The notes under the pieces were generated by a model that was not told the DNA's origin, did no database searches, and worked only from the letters and a program-made list of their open reading frames with translations. From JAWXVD01 sp044425705 (GTDB taxonomy: Bacteria; Bacillota; Clostridia; Lachnospirales; Lachnospiraceae), in the NCBI GenBank assembly GCA_044425705.1, contig JAWXVD010000053.1, forward strand, positions 1 through 21,137: 21,137 bases of DNA, in the 5' to 3' direction. The position numbers were made by a program, and so were the translations under genes. Positions 14,886 through 21,137 of the stretch are shown here, in pieces. Position 1 is the stretch's first letter. Every line of letters starts with the position of its first letter.

Positions 14886-16001
14886 TTATTCAAGACCTGC
14901 CAAAACTGCATCAATATAATCTGTTACTACATTGGCTTTAAATGATTCTAAACCTGTTTCATCAATTTTGTCTTGTTCAAACATAAAGGTAGCATAGTCG
15001 ATTTCATCGGTACCATATGTCATTTCTTTTAAGTCAGCTGTTGTTACATATGATTTCAAATCACATTCTGCTTGAATTTCTTCAGCGGTAGCTGTTGAAC
15101 CATTGTCTGTATACCATTTACTAACCGCTTCAAATTTTACTGTTGGATCTGCTTCAAAAATATCACCTACTTGATATAATACTGTCATAAAGTCTACAAT
15201 AACATCTGTCATAGATTCATCTTCATAGACTCTATTTGGAATAATTGTTTCTTCGTAAACTTTAATTCCCAAATCATCTAAAGATGCTGCTCTAACCATA
15301 GTATCATCTGTTTGGAAACAATATGGAGATACTAAACCTGCTACTTCGCCTTGATCTGCAACAAACGAATTATAAACTTGTGCAAATTCCATATTTACCA
15401 TTTCAACTGTAGATAAATCTGCACCAATAGCATCTAACCATTTTGTTGTAACATATTGAGATGTTGTTCCTGTTGTTTGAAGAATGGTAGAACCTGCAAC
15501 TGTTTCAGCAGAACCTAATATATTAGGATAATCAGCATTTGTTCCAGTTACTGCTGCCATTTCACTGTCGGCTTTAATCCAAACTTCATTACCACCACCA
15601 CCATTTAAGTGACATCCGATTACTTTTGCATCAAATTGTGCAGCTGCAAACACATAAGCACCACCTGTTGGTGAAATATCATAGGAATCTGTAGAAAGTG
15701 CTTCATTAATCGTCATACCATTAGAAAATAAAATTGGCTCAATGATAAAACCATTTTCAACATCTAATCCATTATCCATAATATATCCAATTTGTGCTGA
15801 TACAAAATAAGGTTGTACGGCTACTCTAAGTACTGGTAATTCTTCTGTTGTTTCTTCTACTTCTGCTGATTCTGTCGTTTCAGCTACTTCAGATGTTTCA
15901 GTTGTTGCTGTTGTACTACTTGTGTCACTTCCCCCACATCCTACTAAACTTGACATTGCTAAGGCTGTAACCATAAGTGCTGCTACTATTTTCTTTTTCA
16001 T
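14886..16001 (-). CDS. ABC transporter substrate-binding lipoprotein 1 (NMT1/SsuA-like)
   Basis: A 371-residue extracellular lipoprotein that would capture the substrate and deliver it to the permeases. Type II signal peptide with lipobox L-V-G-C, lipid-modified Cys22, then a Ser/Thr/Glu-rich linker to about residue 55. The mature domain starts L-R-V-A-V-Q-P-Y-F and follows the two-lobe NMT1/SsuA fold, with A-E-T-V-A-G-S-T and Y-V-T-T-K-W-L-D-A-I-G in the middle. It is a paralogue of binding protein 2 just upstream: the motifs V-Q-P-Y-F, G-G-A-x-V-x-A, E-T-V-x-G, Y-V-x-x-K-W-L-x-x-I-G and P-Y-x-F are shared. Strong ribosome site AAAAGGAG. The ligand is unknown; the cytosolic sulfatase in the operon points to a sulfated compound. 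Confidence 0.88.
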   Translation of the reverse strand: MKKKIVAALMVTALAMSSLVGCGGSDTSSTTATTETSEVAETTESAEVEETTEELPVLRVAVQPYFVSAQIGYIMDNGLDVENGFIIEPILFSNGMTINEALSTDSYDISPTGGAYVFAAAQFDAKVIGCHLNGGGGNEVWIKADSEMAAVTGTNADYPNILGSAETVAGSTILQTTGTTSQYVTTKWLDAIGADLSTVEMVNMEFAQVYNSFVADQGEVAGLVSPYCFQTDDTMVRAASLDDLGIKVYEETIIPNRVYEDESMTDVIVDFMTVLYQVGDIFEADPTVKFEAVSKWYTDNGSTATAEEIQAECDLKSYVTTADLKEMTYGTDEIDYATFMFEQDKIDETGLESFKANVVTDYIDAVLAGLE

Positions 16002-16036
16002 TATTCTTTTCTCCTTTTACTTTCCTTCTTAATCCT

Positions 16037-16068
16037 ACAAATTCACTTGCCTGCAAGGGTGAACTTAT
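16037..16068 (-). repeat. Hairpin element, copy 2
   Basis: On the minus strand ATAAGTTCAC pairs with GTGAATTTGT (10 bp with two G-U pairs), with TTGC-AG-GCAA inside. The core (16042-16063) matches copy 1 at 20 of 22 bases, while the outer stem differs in sequence but still pairs. It lies in the 89-base gap between the two binding-protein genes. Confidence 0.6.
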
Positions 16069-16090
16069 CGGCATTTGTGGTAAAATTATT

Positions 16091-17182
16091 CTACCTTTTA
16101 TTTTCCAAAATGCTCTCGAGCGCATTTTTAAAAATTTCTCCATCCATATTTTCTCTTACATTTAATAAGTCATCTGTTTCAATACTCCCATTTTGAGCCA
16201 AAAATGAAGCATACCCATCTGCGAATTTACCAAATTCGTCATAAGAATAATTATAAGGTGTGATATATTCTTTTAATTCACACTCTTCTTCTATGGCATT
16301 CAAGTAGGTATTCTCTTGAAAATTTCCATATGTTTCATACCAAGATGTTACTGTTTTTATTTTTAATTTGTTATCTTCTTCAAGTATCATAGCTGTCTCT
16401 AACATTAGCTTCAAAAAAATTTTAATTTCATCTTCTTTATCACTATAAAACTCTTTGTTAGCCACAATCACTTCATTTAGAGGGAGATTTAACTGTGTTG
16501 CAGAAGCAACTACATCATACCCTTCCGTCTTAACCATAAAGGAATACGGTGCTGTTAAAGAAGCAAATGAAGTCGGATTTTCTTTTAAATTCAAGTAAGA
16601 TTGTTCAAAAGGAGCATTTATAATATTTACATTTTCTGCTTTCATTCCAATAGAAGCCAACCACTTATTTGCAACATATTCAGATGTTGTATTATCCGTT
16701 ATGTATAAAGTTGCTCCCTTTACTGTTTCTGGACTACCATATACATCTGGATAAGTGGGATTAAATCCTACTGTATTAAAAATTTCACTATTTGATTTTG
16801 CATAAATATTATTGCTTTCTGTACTTTTAATTATTTCTGCAATTAAAATAGCATCATCATTTGCCAACGCATACACAAAAGCTCCACCAATAGTTGCCAC
16901 ATCCCATTTAGGGATAGATTCATCCATGATTTGACCTCTTCCATCCTCAGATAAAACCAATTCAATTTTTAGACCTGCTTTTAAGTCCAATTGATTCTCT
17001 ATAATATATTGCAATTGTGTACTCAAAAAATATGGTTGTACAGAAACACGTAAGGTTTTTAATTCTTCATATTCAATTGTTTCCTCTTCTTCCATGCTGT
17101 TAGCTTGAAATTTACAACCCACTATTCCCATACAAATCATACAAATAACAATTAATAAAAAATATAATACCTTTTGATTCAT
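16091..17182 (-). CDS. ABC transporter substrate-binding lipoprotein 2 (NMT1/SsuA-like)
   Basis: A 363-residue lipoprotein with lipobox I-V-G-C (Cys23) after a long hydrophobic signal segment, followed by a short acidic linker. The mature part starts L-R-V-S-V-Q-P-Y-F and is clearly paralogous to binding protein 1, though many positions differ, including the ligand-cleft side (G-G-A-F-V-Y-A against G-G-A-Y-V-F-A, and different residues around N-G-G-G-G-N). Either the two serve the same transporter with different ligands, or one has a sensory role for the neighbouring two-component pair. Ribosome site AAGGAG 5 bases before the ATG. It is the first gene of the operon, behind a candidate operator and after the terminator of the regulator operon. 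Confidence 0.87.
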   Translation of the reverse strand: MNQKVLYFLLIVICMICMGIVGCKFQANSMEEEETIEYEELKTLRVSVQPYFLSTQLQYIIENQLDLKAGLKIELVLSEDGRGQIMDESIPKWDVATIGGAFVYALANDDAILIAEIIKSTESNNIYAKSNSEIFNTVGFNPTYPDVYGSPETVKGATLYITDNTTSEYVANKWLASIGMKAENVNIINAPFEQSYLNLKENPTSFASLTAPYSFMVKTEGYDVVASATQLNLPLNEVIVANKEFYSDKEDEIKIFLKLMLETAMILEEDNKLKIKTVTSWYETYGNFQENTYLNAIEEECELKEYITPYNYSYDEFGKFADGYASFLAQNGSIETDDLLNVRENMDGEIFKNALESILENKR

Positions 17183-17218
17183 CTGTTCTCCTTACCTGTG
17201 TATATTGTATCTCTTACT

Positions 17219-17292
17219 ATCATACTTATCTACACATAATCCTCTCTATTATTTCTATCATTTTGACTTCTTAGTATACGATTTTGACTTCT
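17219..17292 (-). promoter_or_regulatory. Candidate response-regulator operator and promoter of the transporter operon
   Basis: AGAAGTCAAAAT occurs twice on the minus strand (17281-17292 and 17260-17271) with a 21-base period, two helical turns. Downstream, a good -10 TATGAT (17219-17224) has no recognisable -35 at the right distance, as expected of an activator-dependent promoter. With a start near 17212 the nearer repeat covers about -48 to -59. AraC-type response regulators bind such paired direct repeats just upstream of -35, so the regulator encoded at 17361-18809 is the natural binder. Confidence 0.6.
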
Positions 17293-17304
17293 GTTGCACT
17301 TTTA

Positions 17305-17354
17305 TAAAAAAATCCAAATAGGACAGTTTATACAAACTATTTCTATTTGGATTT
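17305..17354 (-). terminator. Rho-independent terminator of the two-component operon
   Basis: On the minus strand AAATCCAAATAG (17343-17354) pairs perfectly with CTATTTGGATTT (17310-17321), with an inner AGTTT/AAACT stem, followed by a run of T's. It starts 6 bases after the response-regulator stop, so the transporter operon needs its own promoter. Confidence 0.88.
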
Positions 17355-17360
17355 CTCTAC

Positions 17361-18809
17361 TTACTGACTTCTATATTTATAGGGATTTTCACCTGTTTTG
17401 TTTTTAAATACTCTAGAAAAATAGGCAACACTAGAATATCCTAATTTATCAGAAATTTCTTGAATGGAATACTCAGATTTGATTAAAAGCTCCTGGGCTT
17501 TATTTATTTTATAATCAGTTAAGTAGTTTAAAAAAGTTTTTCCTGTTTCTTTTTTAAAAATACGACAAAAATATTCAGAGTTAATATTTAATTTTTCTAC
17601 AATATCAATTAAAGAAATATTCTCTTTGTAATGTTCTTTAATAAAAATAATTGCTTTTTTTGTATAAATAGAATACTGACTATTTACTGTCACATCATCT
17701 TCTCTTCTAGAAAACATAATCTTTATTTCACGGTATATTTCTTCAAAAGATTCCCCTTTTGCAATTTGTACTTTTGCAAAATCTACAAACTGATATTCAC
17801 TAGTTTGTCCTAAACTTAATAATGACAATTTATAAGCATGTACAATATCCAATAAGATATTCTTTAATTCCTCAATATTTCCATATTTTTTGTCTTTCGC
17901 TAATTTTAGAATTTCATCCAAGATTTTTATTACATGATCAAGATTATCATTATAAAGTTCTCGAATACAATTTTGCCGTAGTTCAATCAGTTTCATAGAT
18001 ATACTAGCATCATTCTCTTCTACATAAGTGCTGACACCAGCACCATCTTGATAAAAACCAATAACAAGACCAATTCTTGATTTCATAATTCCAGCATTAA
18101 TTTCATAACAAGCTCCAGAAAATCCAACCTTCATATCATATACAGATGCAAAATTTTTAGCCACATGAAATGCCTCATTATATTGACTTACCAAGGAGAA
18201 GGTATCGTTTCCTTCTAACATAAAATACTGCCTTTCCTCTCTATCATAATATTCCCCTATACTCTTAATTTTATCTGAAAGTATAAAAGTATTACTTACA
18301 TTTTCCAACTGGTTTTTAACACAAATAACAAAATATTGTTTCCCAATATCGCCCATAACTTCCTGCGGAAAGACAGAATTTTCGACATATTGAAAAACGT
18401 CTTCAATATATTCTTTAACTTTCTTGTGTGTTGTTTTTTCTTTAGTATTGGTATAGTTATCTACTATTTTAGCAATAGACTCCACTGTAATTTCCATTTT
18501 TAAAATGTATTCATTTGCTCCATATCGAATCCCATCTCTTGCATAATTAAAATCATTATGTGAAGTTAGCAAGACAAAATATGTATTTGGAAGAATTTCC
18601 TTTATCTTCTTTAATAATTCGATTCCATCCATATTACCCATTTTAATATCTGAAATCACTAATTCTGGCTGATATTTTATAAAAGATTGATATGCTTCTT
18701 CCCCACTTGCCTCACATGCTACCACTTCTAAAGAATCATCTACCTTTTGAACCATCATACGTATCCATTCTCTAATCGGTAGTTCATCATCCACAACCAT
18801 AACCTTCAT
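17361..18809 (-). CDS. Response regulator with AraC-type DNA-binding domain (YesN-like)
   Basis: A 482-residue cytosolic transcription factor. Receiver domain at about 1-120 with acidic Asp7/Asp8, phosphorylated Asp54 (V-I-S-D-I-K-M) and Lys104. A linker domain of about 260 residues, as in YesN-type regulators, follows. The AraC double helix-turn-helix lies at about 382-482 (two motifs, L-I-D-I-V-E-K-L-N-I and I-Q-E-I-S-D-K-L-G-Y, ending with the typical P-Y-K-Y-R). It is the partner of the kinase upstream: stop and start are 15 bases apart, with GGGGGAG as ribosome site. It very likely activates the transporter operon that starts 180 bases downstream. Confidence 0.93.
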   Translation of the reverse strand: MKVMVVDDELPIREWIRMMVQKVDDSLEVVACEASGEEAYQSFIKYQPELVISDIKMGNMDGIELLKKIKEILPNTYFVLLTSHNDFNYARDGIRYGANEYILKMEITVESIAKIVDNYTNTKEKTTHKKVKEYIEDVFQYVENSVFPQEVMGDIGKQYFVICVKNQLENVSNTFILSDKIKSIGEYYDREERQYFMLEGNDTFSLVSQYNEAFHVAKNFASVYDMKVGFSGACYEINAGIMKSRIGLVIGFYQDGAGVSTYVEENDASISMKLIELRQNCIRELYNDNLDHVIKILDEILKLAKDKKYGNIEELKNILLDIVHAYKLSLLSLGQTSEYQFVDFAKVQIAKGESFEEIYREIKIMFSRREDDVTVNSQYSIYTKKAIIFIKEHYKENISLIDIVEKLNINSEYFCRIFKKETGKTFLNYLTDYKINKAQELLIKSEYSIQEISDKLGYSSVAYFSRVFKNKTGENPYKYRSQ

Positions 18810-18824
18810 CCGACTATCTCCCCC

Positions 18825-20645
18825 TTATTCATCTCCAATTTCTTTTGGTAATTTCACTATTATCCTAGCCCCATCTTCATAATTTGAATCAATAAAAATA
18901 CCATACTCCTCCCCATATCTCTTCTTGATTCTCTGTCTAATATTATTCAAACCAATTAAATTTGATGATGCATGTTCTTTCGATTCCTCTATTTTATCTA
19001 CAATTTTATCTACTTTTTTATATAACTTTTCTAAATTATAATTATTAAATCCAACACCATCATCTACTACATAAATGCATAATTGTTCAAGTTCTATTTG
19101 GAATGTTACATCCACAATCACTTGACTCTTATCACCAGCAATGCCATGCTGTAAGGAATTTTCCACAAGAGGCTGAATAATCATACGCAATATATTTTTG
19201 TTATATAAATCTGGATGACAGTGAATCTCCAAATCAAAACGATCACCATACAATACTTTTTGCAATTTCACATAATCTTCTAACAATACAATTTCTTCCG
19301 AAACAGTAACATATTCAGAACTATACGATAAAATATATTTTAGAATTGCAGTAAATGAATTTAAGGTATCAATTGCTCCTTCTTTATCATCCATATCAAC
19401 TAAGCATTTAATAGAAAATAATGTATTATACATAAAATGAGGACTCATTTGCGCCTGTAAAAATCCCAATTCTGCTTTACTTTTATCTCGCTCTGATTCT
19501 TGTACCTCAAAAATCAAATTACGAATACGTTGATCCATAAAGTTGCACTCATCACAAATTTTATGCACTTCTTCCCATCCGGTCACATGAAAGTGTGTTT
19601 CATCACTGGTGTCACGCCCTACCAGTTCTAATTGTTTTACCAACTCTTTTAATGGTTTTGTCATATAATGAGATATCAAAAAAATCGCAACTAGTGCAAT
19701 GAACACACTGATAACGGCACAAATTTTCAAACTATTCGTTAATCTTGTTACATCTGCAAGTACAATATTAAGTGGTATTTCTTCAACAAAGGTCCATTCC
19801 TGTCCGTCTGGTGTTAATTTTGAAAATAATACGTCTTCTCCACTTTTCGCAATGATTTGATACTCATTATAGTTTCCTGTTTCTTCATCTTCAAACATAC
19901 TATTAAAAGTATCCATATCATAAAATAAAATCCCTAACATATCTTTATTACTATGAGAAAAAATTCTGCCCTCTTTATCAATAATATAAATTTCATTATC
20001 ACCAATAATATTAGCATAGGTATTGTAGATAACTTCTTCCGATATATTCAATAAAAACAAACCTACAATATGATCCTCTTCATCCAGCATAGGTCTAACC
20101 AATGAAATAATATAATCCCCTTCATTGGCATCATCCTCATAAGTTGATACCCAAATGGCACGGTCTGTATTTTCTAATAAATCCAAATACCACACTTCTC
20201 TTCTATATTCCTCCAAGGAATATGCCTCATGATTTCCATTAGACGCATAAGAAAATCCAGAATCTAACACAAATACATATTCGTAATTATCATTACTCAT
20301 ATCATTGGTTTTATAAAACATAGTACCTATATTTAAGAATCTTTCTACCAATTCATATTCAGATTCAATATACTGCAAACTGACAAAACAATTATACCAA
20401 TATAGCTCAAAATTACTTTCAGCATTTTCGCGAATATTAATGACATCATCCGATACTTGTATTAACACATCTCGTCTAGATTCCGCAATTTTTCTCGTCA
20501 TACTTTCACTAAAAAAATAAGTAGAATATAAACTTATAAAACATACAACACTAATAATCAATATACTAAAAAATAAAATCAATATACTTCTTAAGGTGAA
20601 CCTTCTTCTGTATGAAATTTTTTCTTTTAAGTTCTTTCGTACCAT
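18825..20645 (-). CDS. Membrane sensor histidine kinase (YesM-like)
   Basis: A 606-residue kinase of the His_kinase/LytS-type family. Membrane helix 1 at about 20-42, a large extracellular sensor of about 260 residues with the layout of a double Cache domain, helix 2 at about 305-328, then HAMP. The phosphorylated histidine is His403 in L-Q-A-Q-M-S-P-H-F-M-Y-N-T-L. The ATP-binding domain shows the N-box around Asn496 (P-L-V-E-N-S-L-Q-H-G) and the G-box D-D-G-V-G-F (528-533). The sensor faces outside, so it should detect the extracellular ligand directly or through one of the two lipoproteins. The ribosome site is weak (AAAGTGAG, 8 bases), which would keep the kinase at low level. First gene of the regulator operon. 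Confidence 0.92.
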   Translation of the reverse strand: MVRKNLKEKISYRRRFTLRSILILFFSILIISVVCFISLYSTYFFSESMTRKIAESRRDVLIQVSDDVINIRENAESNFELYWYNCFVSLQYIESEYELVERFLNIGTMFYKTNDMSNDNYEYVFVLDSGFSYASNGNHEAYSLEEYRREVWYLDLLENTDRAIWVSTYEDDANEGDYIISLVRPMLDEEDHIVGLFLLNISEEVIYNTYANIIGDNEIYIIDKEGRIFSHSNKDMLGILFYDMDTFNSMFEDEETGNYNEYQIIAKSGEDVLFSKLTPDGQEWTFVEEIPLNIVLADVTRLTNSLKICAVISVFIALVAIFLISHYMTKPLKELVKQLELVGRDTSDETHFHVTGWEEVHKICDECNFMDQRIRNLIFEVQESERDKSKAELGFLQAQMSPHFMYNTLFSIKCLVDMDDKEGAIDTLNSFTAILKYILSYSSEYVTVSEEIVLLEDYVKLQKVLYGDRFDLEIHCHPDLYNKNILRMIIQPLVENSLQHGIAGDKSQVIVDVTFQIELEQLCIYVVDDGVGFNNYNLEKLYKKVDKIVDKIEESKEHASSNLIGLNNIRQRIKKRYGEEYGIFIDSNYEDGARIIVKLPKEIGDE

Positions 20646-20672
20646 CAGCTATTCTCACTTTCTATGACTTTT

Positions 20673-20701
20673 ATTATAGCGAAGGTTAGTAAAGAAAGCA
20701 A
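20673..20701 (-). promoter_or_regulatory. Promoter of the two-component operon
   Basis: On the minus strand, -35 TTGCTT (20696-20701) and -10 TATAAT (20673-20678) are 17 bases apart. Transcription would start near 20666, about 20 bases before the kinase ATG. The good match to consensus suggests constitutive expression. Confidence 0.75.
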
Positions 20702-20766
20702 TCTAGATAGGGCTTATAGTGATATGTTTTTTATAATTCTAGTTATAACTCCATAGACTCTACTAT

Positions 20767-20802
20767 AAAAAAATAGCCATATCACACACGATGATACAGC
20801 TA
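20767..20802 (-). terminator. Rho-independent terminator of the gene at the right edge
   Basis: On the minus strand TAGCTGTATCA pairs with TGATATGGCTA over 11 bp (two G-U pairs) around a 7-base loop, followed by seven T's. It lies about 90 bases after the stop at 20891. Confidence 0.88.
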
Positions 20803-20890
20803 CTCTAAAATATTTATATTTCCATACTTACGCTAGCTTGATCCTTGCAATATCCTCTGCTGATGCATTGGTTATTTCTAGTGTTCTTCA

Positions 20891-21137
20891 CTAACGAAAC
20901 AAATTCATTATCCAATTGATTATTTTTTGCATGAAGTTCATAGAAGAACTTTCCGTAGCTTCTGTTGCAGTCTCACTTTCTACAACTTCATCTACCTCTT
21001 CTTCTAATTCCTCTGGAACAATAGGAAGGACTTCTGATTCACTTTCTTCAAACATTTGAATAGATTTCATAAACGGATCTCCAACGTAAAGATAATCTTC
21101 ATACTTTACAATGGCTACGGGGTCTGCCAAGGTTTCA
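20891..21137 (-). CDS. C-terminal part of a protein running off the window, possible beta-propeller
   Basis: The frame is open to the right edge, so these 81 residues are the end of a longer protein; the TTG near 21130 is not a convincing start. The first visible residues (D-P-V-A-I-V-K-Y-E-D-Y-L-Y-V-G-D) have the pattern of an NHL or six-bladed propeller strand. An acidic linker of Glu, Val, Thr and Ser follows, and the tail N-F-M-Q-K-I-I-N-W-I-M-N-L-F-R could be an amphipathic helix lying on the membrane. No function can be assigned from this part. Confidence 0.6.
   Translation of the reverse strand, partial: ETLADPVAIVKYEDYLYVGDPFMKSIQMFEESESEVLPIVPEELEEEVDEVVESETATEATESSSMNFMQKIINWIMNLFR

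Noticed and set aside
15925..16143. Minus-strand frame bridging the two binding-protein genes
   Set aside because: It overlaps the start of binding protein 1 and the end of binding protein 2 in another frame; both of those are firmly supported.

Overview
The window looks like chromosomal DNA of a low-GC anaerobic Bacillota, most likely a clostridium of the Lachnospiraceae type. This rests on the AT-rich sequence, strong AGGAGG-type ribosome sites, short DUF2325 and DUF3793 proteins, a YesM/YesN-style two-component pair, and an anaerobic Cys-type sulfatase. This is inference from gene content; no rRNA or other species marker is present. I see no mobile element, CRISPR array, tRNA or rRNA.

Left part (1-6000), all minus strand: the first codons of a gene that may be an S1-type ribosomal protein homologue, a very acidic lipoprotein, aspartate-semialdehyde dehydrogenase (asd), argininosuccinate lyase (argH), and a CASTOR/POLLUX-like ion channel with cytosolic nucleotide-binding domains. 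The argH promoter is overlapped by an 18-bp perfect palindrome.

Middle (6000-10000): a plus-strand ABC ATPase/permease pair of the nitrate/sulfonate/pyrimidine-precursor class with no binding-protein gene beside it, then DUF2325 (minus), a DtxR/MntR-type metal regulator (plus) and DUF3793 (minus). Two DtxR-like boxes lie upstream of the DUF2325 and DUF3793 genes, so these three genes look like a small metal (probably iron) regulon. The two large intergenic regions here hold tandem and inverted repeats and a hairpin that recurs at 16.05 kb.

Right part (10000-20700), all minus strand: the most interesting region. A sensor kinase and AraC-type response regulator form one operon with a clear promoter and terminator. 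Next comes a seven-gene operon: two paralogous lipoprotein binding proteins, two different permeases, two different ATPases, and a sulfatase without a signal peptide. In front of the first binding-protein gene is a pair of 12-bp direct repeats 21 bp apart, a good candidate for the response-regulator operator. The likely logic is: sense an extracellular sulfated (or related) organic compound, induce the transporter, import the compound, and hydrolyse it in the cytosol. The two ATPases carry complementary motif defects, so a heterodimer would have one intact and one degenerate ATP site. That arrangement is well known in exporters but notable in an importer of this class.

The window ends inside a minus-strand gene whose visible C-terminus looks like the last strand of a beta-propeller followed by an acidic linker and an amphipathic tail.
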